From: Antedon mediterranea
Taxonomy: Eukaryota; Echinodermata; Crinoidea; Comatulida; Antedonidae
Reading direction: 5' to 3'
NCBI RefSeq assembly: GCF_964355755.1
Contig: NC_092679.1
Location: 19,148,932-19,212,931 of the forward strand
Length of the DNA: 64,000 nucleotides
Both the position numbers and the translations under genes were made by a program. A model generated the notes under the pieces. It had not been told where the DNA came from. It searched no databases and saw nothing but the letters and a program-made list of their open reading frames with translations. How positions within the stretch are numbered: position 1 is the stretch's first letter; each line of letters opens with the position of its first letter. Below are positions 52,988 to 64,000 of this stretch, piece after piece.

Positions 52988-54235
52988 TGTTGCGACTAAC
53001 AAAATGAGAACTTGATGAATTAAACTAAAAACATGACTGTCTGCAAATTTCAAATTTAAGAGGTTTCAAGACTTTTAGAGCTGTCAATCAAGAAAAATGA
53101 GGTGTCGTTGTGGATATACCCATCAATCAAAATAAATGGGTGTGGTTACTGGTTAAGGACAGTTAACAATTTGTCAATCAAGCAAAATGAGGCGTGGTTG
53201 TTGTGGATATCCCTGTCAAAATGGGCCGCCTTTCTGAAGATTTATCTTTTTGTATATAAGGATTTTGATAGTATTATTGCTGTAACCAAAGCTATGATTA
53301 TTTTTCTATTAACAAAGTCATTAGGGTTGTTCAATGTTTTTTTTTATAAATAATAGATAGTACTTTGTAATAATCCATATTTGATCTTGTACAATGTTGT
53401 AGTGTAAGTGTAGGCTAATACTGTAATAAGTGCTGTGTTGTATAGTGAGTAAATTTGTTATAATAATACTAGTAATAAAAATTAAAAAAATACTATAATA
53501 AAACCGTATTCTTGTACAATATTTATTTAGTGTAATTTGTGTAGGCTGATAAAAGTACTGTGTGGTATATAGTAAGTAAATTTGTTAATAATAATGATAC
53601 TGTACTACAATACTAGTACTAGTAGTGTACTATTCTTGTACAATATTGTGAATTGTAGTCAGTAGTGTAATTATAGGTTAAGTTTGTAAGTATTGTATAT
53701 ATTAGTCAGTAAATTTGTTCATGATAGTATTATCTGTAGTGAAAAAAGAACTCGTGTAAATTTGAATAAATTATTTTGTAACAACTACTCTACATGGTAC
53801 CGGATCATTTTTGTTTTAAAAAATAAAAGAAATCCTGGCTAAAATTAGATGAAAGGAAGTTTTATTACAGACTGTACTAAGAAGTTTTGTAATAATTTTG
53901 AGATCAGATTAAGAAATGAGGCAAGCAGTTATGATTCATAATTTCACCTTTTTTTGCATGAACAAAAGAAAGTTTGAACATTTTTGAGAGCATGTTTTAC
54001 TGAAAATAAAACATGGAGGGACCTGGAAATATGAAGGCCATCCAATCGGAATTGAGAAATCATCATGAACCCCAATTTGTATACCCCAATAATAGACTTT
54101 TATACAGATGTACTATGGTTGAAAAGTTGACCATGCTCGACTTATTCCATCATGGTAATGTATATCTTGTCAGCGACCATTTTGGTATATTTCGTATACC
54201 TCCTGCTTTAACGTGGTTATATCATTCATCGAAAC
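52988..54235. other. SIVA1-CDAN1 intergenic region
   Basis: It contains a short duplicated segment (TCAATCAAG-AAAATGAGG near 53088 and 53174), a degenerate ~120-bp triplicate repeat at 53380-53735, and an upstream open frame overlapping the CDAN1 start. No separate gene is recognised. Confidence 0.6.
53380..53735 (+). repeat. Degenerate ~120-bp tandem repeat, 3 units
   Basis: CTTGTACAAT followed by GTGTAATT/GTAGGCT and TAGTGAGTAAATTTGTT/TAGTCAGTAAATTTGTT recurs at about 53393, 53512 and 53634. Confidence 0.65.
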
Positions 54236-54270
54236 ATGGCCGCGGTGTTGGAACTCCTCTTCCGAAATAA
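54013..54270 (+). other. 85-codon upstream ORF overlapping the CDAN1 start codon
   Basis: An ATG frame beginning MEGPGNMKAIQ runs over the CDAN1 ATG (54236) in a different frame and stops at 54270. It matches nothing recognised. If the CDAN1 transcript starts upstream it would act as an overlapping uORF; if the transcript starts downstream it is irrelevant. Confidence 0.25.
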
Positions 54271-57200
54271 AATTTATCCTATTGAAATTCTAGATTTTAT
54301 TGCAGGTAGAAATGTCAAGGTATGTTTCTTCTTTTTAATGTACGTTTGTTGATCAGCATATATGCAATTATGCAACAAATTACAACAAATAACAAATATT
54401 AAACTAGCTAGGCCTACGCCAAGCCTGTTTTTATTTTGGGCATCCAACCGTAATGACAGGGACTTGTTCGTTTTTTACCGCGTGGAAAAGCCGATGAACA
54501 AAGATTCTACCCTAACTAAGATGCTAGGCTAACTGTAGACATTGGATATGTATTGTTAGTTGTTATTTGTTGAATTAGGCTAAACAGAGTAAAAAATATG
54601 TTTTATGAATTTTGTTGAATATTTATGTTTGGTTATTGTTATTTATTTTGTATTTCTTTCTGAAAAACAACAAATATATTAAAATAATAATCAAATTTTT
54701 TAATATTCATTTTGTGTGTAAATAATCATAGACTGAAAAAACGAATCAGTTAAAAGAATTGCAGCTAGAATGCAACTTCCTGCCGTTCTTTCTAAACTAT
54801 TTGAGAGATAGTACAAGTCACCTCATCTGTTCTGTAAACTCTTCAACCAATACACCTGCCAAGACACCAACAAGTGCACAGAAGCTACGCCGAATAGTGA
54901 AGAACACGCCACAGAACTCTTCACAACGCCGTCGAGGAAATCGTACAAAGTTATTCAGTCCTAACGTATCGTCACAAACTGAGGGTTCTTTTCAACATTC
55001 AACTCCTGAAAATAACTTTTCTCCGTCTAATTTTTCGTGTAATACCTCGAGTAGCACCAGAAGCCAACAGAGCGGATCATCACAGGAGAGGTCAAGACGT
55101 GATGATAGGTCATGGAAAAAAGAAAGTCCGTCTCCTGGGTTTGTAACCCCCATCAAATCTGATTCCTTCACTTTGGCGCAGTTCCTTACACCAGATTCGA
55201 TGGGAAGACGCATGAAAACTAAAAGTCCTTCATTGTTAGATGGTGACAATCAAGAAACAGCTTTTAACTACCAGACTCCTCCCAGCGGATCTCACAAGAG
55301 ATCTGGAGGAAGAAAAAGTGGCGGGAGTGGAAGAAAGCCAAAGAATACTCCTCCGCAACATTGCATAGATGCACCAACTGATTTTAAACTTGACGCAGAA
55401 GATTTTCCTTCAATTGGTTCTGCCAAATCTGGCAAACCAAGGAGGATTACTCCGACACCAGTTAACAAAGAAGCAAGGAAAGTCAACAATGCTTTGTTTA
55501 CCATGCCTTCTGAAAGCAAAGGTAATGAAGCATTTCAGAATGCTGTCATAAGCCCTCAGAAGTCTTTGAAAGAGGAAAGAGAACTTCTTCGTCAGTTGAA
55601 AAGACGCGATTCACTGCCTCAAGAGGAAGGCGGAATGATGTCTCCCGGTAGAATGGTTCCAAAAACGCCAACCAAACCTCTTTTAAGACCCGCTGTTGGT
55701 GAGGTTATGGCTCAGCGTTGTCTGGTCACACAGTCGGATAAACTGGACATTTTAGCTGAACTGTATTCACGGTTTTTAAAAGGTATGGCTTTTTATTATT
55801 TCAGATAAACTACAGTAGAAAACATTTCTACAAATATACGCCACTTTGACTATTAACAAGAAAAAAGGTGTCAATAACTTAAATATGTATTGTCCTTAAA
55901 AAACATGAATAATGAAGATTAATACCAAAAGAATTTAAAAAGGCCATTTCGCAGTTTCAATAAATTTATCACATACGTAAAAAAAAATATATTTGATATT
56001 AAACAAAAACCTTTTGAATTTAAATTATGTTTTCAGGGTGACAATATATCTTTTGAATTTCCTATGAATAAGTGACCCACACTAAACTTGATTTTGAGAA
56101 AAAGTATACAGCATGTAATTAGAAAGATTATTCAGAGAGCTGACTGTGTTTCCATTTCTCTTTTAGAGTGTCTTATTCCAAACTTGCCATTAGAGATCTA
56201 TTTCTTGGTGCAGCTCCTGACATCACATGGACGTACTTCTGATGACGTCATTCCTGAGACCAGCGATCCTGAAGATACCAACTACCTCTCAACAGTACAT
56301 AACTGTGTTTACTTTGCTGTGAAGGTGTTGGAAGGCCAATCCCGGTAATTTATATATTTAAATATTGTTTCTTTATTTAGAAACTGACACATAAAGATCT
56401 AATCTGTATCTTGTTATCTATTTGAATTATTTTCTTATTTTCAGAATTTTGGCGCTTCTAGATGAAACAACGATGAAATTAATTTCTGAAAGCGACAGCA
56501 TAATTGAGTTCAGTCCTCATTTTAGTGATCACTTCCTGTCTGAATCAATGACCCCTGGTAGAACAGCTTCGCTCCCCATGTTCACATCGCCTGTTAATGC
56601 TGTACACTTTTCAGCTGACACTGATAACAGACAAAACTTTCCATCAAATCAATCTTTTCATAGCTTTAAAAAGCAACGGTGAGTTTTTTTATAAAGATAA
56701 TTACCTTATGCTTTAATAATAATAATTTCTGTAGATTTTATTCACATGCTCTAAGTCGAAAAAGCGATGTGAAAGGGGAAGAGGACAATTGCAGAGCTGT
56801 CGTAATACCATAACAGACAATTTAATATTTTGTTTTATAGGGACCAGTTTTATGAACTTTTACGCGAATGGGAAGACAACCATCGATTACCAGGTTGGAA
56901 TATGAAGGAGATGCAAGCCGCAAAAATTAGGTTAGTGACAAAAAACTTACTTCATCTTATTTTCACAAAGCTTGTTAAAATTATTTGGTCAACAGCATTT
57001 ACCTTCCATTTACAGTGACTTGTTTAGTATTATCCACCACTGTTGTATTTTTGTGTAATTATATATATTTAACTGCAATATTACACATTTTTTTGTTTAC
57101 TAGATCAGTTATACGGCAAGCCACTGATCCCACAAACTACATACATTTTGCTAGGCTCTTCCGATCTCAACTTATAACAGTAAGTATACTGTATGTAGTA

Positions 57201-60200
57201 AAAAGCCATGCTTTGAACCATAAGTGCATACATTATCCTGGAGAATGTGACGTCAAATTACATATTTTTGTTCAATCAACAAACCTTTTTTTTATTTACC
57301 TGTTGTAGATGTGTCAGGGAGATTCAAGTTTATTCACAGGATCTGATACTGAAAATGAGCATCTGCTAAATCAACTAAAGAAATGCAATCCTGAAAAGTT
57401 TAAAAGGTAAGAAAACAAGTAAGGTAAATAAACTAGTGAAACTAGTGTTTGTTAAGTTAATTACTGTTAATTTCATTGTCAGAGAATATGATCACCTCAC
57501 TGTCCTTTTTTTTACTTAAGTTTATTTAATGTTCTCTTTTTTTCACTTAAGTTTTTTTAAATGTTCTTTTCATTATTTTCAAGACTACAAGAAAGATTTT
57601 TCACTCCATTTCGATCTGTTGGTCCGTGCCCTACACCAAGTTTTAACGGATGCCAGGAATTTTTTAGAGATTTTATTCTGTCTGCTGAAAGGTAGTTTTT
57701 AATTTTTCAGTTACCTTAATATTTTTCCTAATATATACAGTACATGTTTTATTTTTTTGTCACTTAAATATCTTTTATTTTGCTAAGTGGCTAACTATTG
57801 ATCCTTAAGCATTTATTGAAATCTGTAGCAAACACGGATCATCATTATACAAATGTGTGATTCTTATGTTACTGATAAATAAAATATAAATATTTTTCAG
57901 TTATATCTTCAACCAGCACTTGATTGATAGTTTCTCTGGAAAGATTATTGAGGTAAAAATGACAAAATAACTAATATGTGGTACTGACCCACAGAAAAGA
58001 TTTGAACCTAGGATCTTGATATTTTAAGCTACCAATCTATGGTGCCGTGTATGTGAAATGAAATTTATTAAAATGAGTTTAAAGACAGTTTTCAAATGGT
58101 GATGGTGAGAATAATTCAAAATTTACTGCTCAAGCCTAGTTAAGCTTGGTTCCCACTAGGACGTAATGCAAAGACGTAAACGCAACGCAAGCGTGTTGAC
58201 CAATGACAACCGACAGTTCGAATGATTCATCGCTTGTGATTGGTAAACTACCTTACGTTGCATTACGTCTTCGTGTTGCGTCTCTAGTGGGAACCAAGCA
58301 TTAAAGTTAGAGCAGTCAATTTATCCATTGGAAATCATTGATAATTTCTAGGCCGGGAAGCCATTTATTTTGTAAAAATTTTAAACACTGAGTAGAACAG
58401 TCAGAACATGTTGATTTCCTAAAAAAAAAAATTGTCAAATTATTTACAGAGCGTGTTAAACGTTGCATTACGTCTTCGTGTTGCGTCTTTAGTGGGAACC
58501 AAGCATTAAAGTTAGAGCAGTCAATTTATCCATTGGAAATCATTGATAATTTCTAGGCCGGGAAGCCATTTATTTTGTAAAAATTTTAAACACTGAGTAG
58601 AACAGTCAGAACATGTTGATTTCCTAAAAAAAAAATTGTCAAATTATTTACAGAGCGTGTTAAATCACCATTATAAGTATAATAATAAGTAAAGGCTTTT
58701 TACAGGTGAATGATGTGTCAATCTCTCTGGCAGACAACCAGGATCAACATCAGGAGGTATGTATGTGGGTTCTATTATCTTATGTATCATCAAGTAGCAC
58801 ATTACTTTTTTGTTAAACAGGTTTGATAATGTAAACTTTTTGTTGAAAAATTTGTTGAATATATATCTTTGTTAAAGTGTTTTTTTTCCTATGTTTTTAT
58901 TAATCAGGAACAACATGAACAGTTTAAGCTAAATCTGAAGACATTACGACTTTTAAGTAAATTCTTGGGGTTCGTAGTGTTTCTGCCGTACCGCAGCCCC
59001 AGCAACAACGCACCAGGAGATATCATTAGTGATGATGTCATTGCTCTCAGAAACAAAGTAATTATTATAGTCAACGCTCCCAATAACGGACTCTCAGAAA
59101 ACCAAAGGGTCCCACATTCCTTTTTACCATTAAAACCACATTCTGAATGCTAGACTTTCCAGAAAACCAGACATATTTGGCCATCCCAAAGATGTCTGGT
59201 ATTGGGAGAGGTGACTGTATATACAAAAGCATTCGCTGTATCAAAACTATAGAGGGAGTATTCCATTTTGTGATGGCTTATGGAGGTTTAGTATTGGAGT
59301 TTGCTTTGACAATTGTCGTCAATCATCGGATTCAATTTACACGTTCCAGTGATTCTGAAGCTCATTTGAACCCAATGCAAGAAGGATAAAGGCACAAGCT
59401 TTTCCTCCTCCTAACCTCTTCTGGCCTTGTAGCCTATGAGCCTGCAGTGGCAATTTTCCAGCATGATTTGTTTTGCTTCGTTCCATGTTCTTCTTTTAAG
59501 GTATTCTCTCTCTTTCCACTGTTCTCCGCCATGTTGTTTTGGGCCGTCCGACTCTCCTCCTTTCAATATAAACGATTACAAATCTTTTTGTCTTTCAGTG
59601 TCAACCACCTCTAGACCTGGTTGGTTACGTGAAAGCAGCATTCCTTGACCGTCGCTTGGTTTACACCATTCCATGGGTGGTTGAGTTCCTTAGCATGATG
59701 GATTCAACATCCCCACATCTCCAATACTATCAAAATCTTTTGATTATCCTGGTTGACATTTACAGGTAAGTTATCTTTATGTTTTCTATGCTTATCGAGC
59801 GGTTAAAAGCACGGGCCTTGCAGCCTACTTTATAGCCATAAAATTGATGCATATTCAAGGCTCTCCTTGTCAAGAGTTCAGTGATTAAGGCAAGAGCACA
59901 GCAATCAATAGCCATAGAATCAGTTTAAGGTCACCTTGTCAATAGTTCTGGTACAGGAACAACGTAAAAACAAAGTTTTAATGTACACATAATATGGCTA
60001 GAGTGGCTCGTGTCTACTTTAAAAGAACCCAGAGAATCTTTAGTGATGAGTAGTGGTTACCCCAGTGTTTTGGTTCAGCCTCTCATTGTTATAGCAGTTA
60101 TGCTGTTCCCATGAGCCCTTCTTTACTTTCAGACTTGAATGTGGAAGTGGAGAATGAATACTTAACAGGACATCTTTACTAATTAATTGAGAAAATGATT

Positions 60201-63200
60201 GTAATATTGATTTGTAGATTTTCAAGTGTGAAGTTTTCTATCGAGGTTAACTTTAGCTGGTTTCTGCTCATATGCATTATGGGATGGTTGTTTGAACTTC
60301 CGATGTTTCCGCCAGCCCTCTTCTTCAATGCTTTCTCCAGCAACCACCAGGCATCTCTACCTCCTTTGCTGCCGACATCTAACGATGATGTCTTATTAGA
60401 TCACCTGAATATAGTGGACCGAAAGCTTCTTTATTCCTGCTGTCCATACCTAGCGGAAGTCAAGACTCTTCTGACTGGAAATGGTAGCATAGCTAGTAGT
60501 ACACCAATGAAGAAGATTACACCAGTGTCTGCTAACCCACTGCCGAAGCCTCTTATTACAGAAAAACCAATTCAGGTATGAAGATTTGCTCTCAGTGTGA
60601 ACACAACCTTAGCTGAATAGCACTAAAGCCTGTAGTAAAAATAACTAAAACTTATTTTGTATAGACTTAATGTTTTTGAGTGTGTTGATATCTGTCAATA
60701 TGCTTGCTTAAAGTCCTGTCTACACTATCAAACTTTATGTGACAATGTGATGTGGCCATATATGGACATGATGATGTCATATCACTACCATATTTGGGCA
60801 CATCACATCGTTTTGTCGTCAAACTATTTTGATAGTATAGACAGAGCTTAATACTTAATACTATTTATATTTGGTTGTTGTTATATATTTACACCTTCTG
60901 TTGCTAAGCTCATATTTGTTATATGTTGCAGAGTCTCCTCGAGACTAAGGCTGTTCTATGAGATGAGCCTCTGAGTGAAATATTTAATTTAAAAAAATAC
61001 TCATACAAGTTTAATATAATGTTAAAGCCTTGGTTAATTTAAGCAATTAGATATTTTTAATGTGAAGTTCCAGGTTTTAAATATATATATATTATCATTT
61101 CAATGTGTTTTTTTAGGTCCAACTTGAAGATAACTTCTTTGATAATCAGTCGCCGTCCTTAAAGAAAACTGTAGAGTTTGTCTCCAAAAGAATCGCGTCA
61201 AATTGTATCAAAAGCGTTGATGCTAATTTAGTACCGGTTCACCTGTCCGCGGCAACACAGACTTTCAAGTCATGGGCAGAAGACAATGGTGGCGCTGTAG
61301 ATGGTAACACCTTCAAATCAAAAGTGACTGAAATTGAACGACGAGAAAGTAAAATAGCTCAAGAAAAATCCATCACTTTTTCACAAAGGTATGTTCTTTC
61401 CTTTTCTTGTTTAGCACTTAATTTAATTCACTTTATTTATTTATCTTCTATGTCTTTAAAAAATTTATTTTCAAATTTGTGTATAGATTTGTACATGAAC
61501 AGTGCACAATGGCGCTGACCACTCTGTTGCCAGGAGACATAACACAGGAAGTAATGGCAGTTGTTACCAAGGTGACGATCAGACTGGCAATGACGAGGGT
61601 ATTGAAGTGGATCAATACTCAGATTCCAGGTAAATGGAACATCCCACCTTCATTTATATGGACCATTCCACCTTCATTTTTTAAAATCTGGCACTGTATC
61701 TTTTCCACGTCTCGAACCCAGTACTGTAGACTTGCTAGGCAAGCATATTAATATCCAAACACCACTATCACATTGTTTATATATATAACCATTCCCCTTC
61801 TCACTGCTACTACTAAATTACTGTAGCACCTAAACCTACCAACCATCCCCCTCATTTATCTTTTTTCCCCATAATGCAACTATTTTTGTATGTCAATGTT
61901 TGTAGGTGCAATACACACAGAATTAACAGGGGCACTATCTAAGCTGATGAAGTCACAGAAGAAAGATAGCCAAAAACAGAAAGTTGTAATAGTGCCCCCA
62001 ACACACCATGATTCAATGGCACACAGCCCGTCAGAGGTCATTGATAGACTAAAGGTAATACATGTTTTATTCATAGTTCAGGGGCGGATCCATGGGAAGG
62101 CCCACCCTAAATTTTTCAAAGAAAAAAGAAATAGGACATCAAATTAAGCTCAGCCCTTTATTTCACCATTTTTAGGCCCCTTCTTTCAAAATCCTGCATC
62201 TGCCACTGTTAGTGGCTGTTGACTATGTGTCTACTATTTCTACTAATAGAATTTAATTCTTTGTGTTATAATCATCAATTTTATTCAAATTGCATCTATG
62301 GAAAACTTTCTGTCAAAAATCTAATTACTGTAGTAATAATTTATTTATTATCTTCTTTATTGTTTATTTATGTAGATTACAATAAAATAAAGTCACTAAT
62401 ATAGACTTGTTGGTATTATTAACAGTTATTTTGTATTTTTTATAGAATTTGTTGCGTAAATTGTTGTGCAATGCCCCAGTAACTTTAGAAGAAGTGCAAA
62501 CAGAAATGAAATTTGTCAAAAGATCACTGCTAAAAAGACAGGTAAAACAGAGAAATTGAATAGCTGGTTATTGATACTGTATGCATACTTTGTCCAGTAT
62601 CATAGGCAAATTCTGTAATACAGTGTCACATATGTATCACATGTTCTGCCTGTATGTTAGGTCATACGCTTAACCTTAACCACAACAGTACTGTGCAAAA
62701 TATGCCAGATACAGTAGATAATTGGGTGAAAGTTGAATAACCCAACAGCCGGCTAATTCATATAATGTAATTTTTTAATTTGAGATTTTTAATTTACATT
62801 CAACAGGATATGACACCCATTGCATACCAGTCGATTCATTCATTAGTCGCAGAATTGATAGCCGTTCTCCTAGTACAATGCCCGGACTATCTGTCGGATG
62901 CTGCGGCCAATAAGAACAATGGAAACAAGCAGACGACGACGTCCATCAATTATTTTGAAGAAGTTTCTATTCAGCAAAATAGTAAAAATGTAGTAGTATT
63001 GAGAGAGAGTTGCGAAAAACTGGAAGAAACAGATGTAATTAATCAATACAGTGAGAAAAATGCACATATACAAAAGGAAAAAAATACAATGAATTTTGCG
63101 AAGGATTGTACAAATAATAAGGAAAATAAGAGAAGTGATGAAATTACAAGCACAAGCAGAAACCCAGTTACTAATGACAATCAAGAACATGTTCAAATTG

Positions 63201-63457
63201 ATAATAAAAAACCAAGTGAAAATATGATTGTTCCACTAGTAACGTGCACATTCAGTAAACAGGTGGACTTTGAAAACAAAATATTGTTAGATGTTATGAT
63301 GAGTTTATGGGAGGAGGGGGATTGCCCCTTAACGTTCCCCACAGCGGTGATTACGTGCAATAGGATGGACATGTTGATTGAACGCAGTGAAAACAGAGAT
63401 AAAGCCATGTCAATTAGGGAAAGAATTCCAACTAAAATTAAGATTAAACAAATATAA
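54236..63457 (+). CDS. CDAN1: Codanin-1, 18 coding exons, ~1335 aa
   Basis: Cytosolic regulator that holds the histone chaperone ASF1 (with CDIN1) away from the nucleus; human mutations cause congenital dyserythropoietic anaemia I. Exons: 54236-54319, 54732-55782, 56167-56344, 56445-56678, 56841-56930, 57104-57179, 57309-57406, 57584-57691, 57901-57952, 58706-58756, 58908-59057, 59599-59765, 60218-60575, 61117-61388, 61487-61629, 61906-62054, 62446-62541, 62807-63457. Phases fit throughout, 1336 codons with stop (human about 1227). Landmarks: start MAAVLELL as in human; [17 protein letters not shown] and the ASF1-binding RRITPTPV (about 265-272); [96 protein letters not shown]. The last exon carries an Asn/Lys-rich insert of about 140 residues and stops soon after [10 protein letters not shown], short of the vertebrate C-terminus. 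Confidence 0.93.
57983..58048 (-). repeat. tRNA-like sequence in CDAN1 intron 9
   Basis: On the minus strand ATAGATTGGTAGC fits box A and AGGTTCAAATCTT fits box B. The arms pair poorly, so it is a tRNA pseudogene or SINE head. Confidence 0.45.
58140..58304. mobile_element. GCTTGGTTCCCACTA-ended MITE, copy 3 (CDAN1 intron 9)
   Basis: Left TAAGCTTGGTTCCCACTAGG, right TCTAGTGGGAACCAAGCATT, with the same CAATGACAACCGA / TCGCTTGTGATTGG interior arms as copy 1. Its right end is repeated in the adjoining duplication. Confidence 0.85.
58255..58664 (+). repeat. Recent 205-bp tandem duplication
   Basis: ACGTTGCATTACGTCTTCGT starts at 58255 and again at 58460. The following ~200 bases (including GGCCGGGAAGCCATTTATTT and AGTAGAACAGTCAGAACATG) are repeated with one substitution (TCTCTAG / TCTTTAG) and small A-tract length changes. 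The unit includes the right end of the neighbouring MITE. Confidence 0.95.
59415..59560 (-). pseudogene. LINE reverse-transcriptase C-terminal fragment
   Basis: The minus strand encodes [15 protein letters not shown] and, after a frameshift, a second piece starting [15 protein letters not shown]. Phrases of the [12 protein letters not shown] type followed by a Trp/Ala-rich helix are typical of the very end of many animal non-LTR retrotransposon ORF2 proteins. It is frame-broken and isolated in CDAN1 intron 11. Upstream retroelement parts were not recognised. Confidence 0.6.
59795..59870 (+). repeat. Weak tRNA-like sequence in CDAN1 intron 12
   Basis: TTATCGAGCGGTTAAAAGC resembles a box A of the Leu/Ser type; only a poor box B (ATATTCAAGG) follows. 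Low confidence. Confidence 0.25.
60708..60851. mobile_element. Abundant palindromic MITE, copy 20 (CDAN1 intron 13)
   Basis: Left TTAAAGTCCTGTCTACACTA, right TTTGATAGTATAGACAGAGC; the core includes TGATGATGTCATATCACTAC. Confidence 0.9.
61688..61768 (-). repeat. tRNA-like sequence in CDAN1 intron 15
   Basis: On the minus strand GGGTTCGAGAC is a good box B. GCTTGCCTAGCAAGTC upstream resembles an anticodon arm (GCTTG/CAAGT pairing), and the box A region is degenerate. Probably a SINE head. Confidence 0.45.
62081..62213. mobile_element. Small CAGGGGCGGATCCA-ended element (CDAN1 intron 16)
   Basis: CAGGGGCGGATCCATGGG on the left is mirrored imperfectly by CATCTGCCACTG on the right. TTTTTCAAAG and CTTTCAAAA also mirror. 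A similarly worded sequence (GGCCCTGGAGACGCCACTG) ends near 48118 in a VASH intron. Likely a non-autonomous DNA element. Confidence 0.45.
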
Positions 63458-64000
63458 TTGTTATTATATAATATTTGTTATACAAATTATAAGCAAATTG
63501 GACTAAATTGGAATATATTTTTGATAATTTTAAGATAATAATATATTAATTATAATATAATAATAAAGTATACTGTTTGTAATTTAATATTGTAGTAATT
63601 TTCATTTAAGCCCACCTTTTGAACTTAAAGCTCAGGTACATGCATGAATTTTAAATATAATATTTGGTTAATTGTACATAAATCAAATATTTGTAACAGA
63701 ATTCAAGACAAAAAACATGAATTTCCCTTAATATGGTCAAATACAAAATTGTGCAAAATTCTTCCATAAAAACCAAGAAAACTTTTTTTCAGTAGTTAGG
63801 TAGTTAGCCTAATGTAATAACATGTCTGGTGACTCCCTAGACGGTGAAAAAAGATGGTAAATATACGGTGGATAATTTTTGCTATAGCCTGAAAATAAAA
63901 ATCTGAAGTTGAATAAAAATATCAGAAATGTAATATTCAAGTTATATTACCTATATTTAGTCATCTGATAACATTTTTTACCACACCGTTTATTTTTCAT
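63458..64000 (+). other. CDAN1 3' flank
   Basis: AT-rich, with no coding segment recognised. It includes the candidate poly(A) signal below and reaches the window edge. Confidence 0.6.
63562..63567 (+). promoter_or_regulatory. Candidate CDAN1 polyadenylation signal
   Basis: AATAAA about 105 bases after the stop, followed by a GT-rich stretch (TATACTGTTTGT). It supports 63457 as the true end of the coding region. Confidence 0.5.

Noticed and set aside
59147-59389. [16 protein letters not shown]... inside CDAN1
   Set aside because: It lies in intron 11 between phase-matched CDAN1 exons, matches no family I know, and adjoins a LINE fragment on the other strand.
62870-63408. Minus-strand ORFs over the last CDAN1 exon
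   Set aside because: Complements of an Asn/Lys-rich coding stretch; hydrophobic by composition only.

Overview
The window is animal nuclear DNA: AT-rich, with compact exons, GT-AG introns and dense short inverted-repeat transposons. Recurrent short words (such as aggcctagg and tacagtat) and the look of the repeats suggest a marine deuterostome, most likely an echinoderm and perhaps a crinoid. The phylum-level guess is inference and is not proved by any single feature. Six protein-coding genes can be assembled exon by exon. Each closes in frame from ATG to stop and matches a known animal family over nearly its full length. All family identifications come from remembered human homologues, not from a database search.

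Layout. 1-3.9 kb: transposon-rich flank with large nested palindromes. 3.9-33.8 kb (+): FBXO11, an SCF ubiquitin-ligase substrate receptor, in 19 coding exons. It has very large introns packed with miniature inverted-repeat elements, a 27-bp minisatellite just after the F-box exon, and a 10.5-kb intron 7. 33.8-38.4 kb: gene-free stretch (FBXO11 3' region) with a 98-bp tandem repeat. 38.4-41.9 kb (-): IFT43, an intraflagellar transport subunit, head-to-head with 42.2-45.4 kb (+) ARSA-like sulfatase across 255 bp. 46.6-49.5 kb (-): vasohibin, the tubulin tyrosine carboxypeptidase, head-to-head with 50.1-53.0 kb (+) SIVA1 across about 640 bp. 54.2-63.5 kb (+): codanin-1 (CDAN1) in 18 coding exons, ending about 540 bp before the window edge.

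The genes do not form one pathway. Functional themes are ubiquitin ligation (FBXO11), cilia and microtubules (IFT43, vasohibin), lysosomal sulfatide degradation (ARSA), apoptosis (SIVA1) and histone-chaperone control (CDAN1). IFT43, VASH1 and SIVA1 all lie on human chromosome 14q, so part of the block looks like retained ancestral linkage.

The most distinctive non-coding feature is one palindromic element of about 150 bp (termini near AGCTCTGTCTACACTATCAA) present in about 20 copies. Other repeats include seven or more distinct inverted-repeat elements, two of them with clear target-site duplications, several tRNA-like sequences, a decayed LINE reverse-transcriptase tail and several tandem duplications. 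No transposase ORF, CRISPR array, rRNA or intact tRNA was seen.
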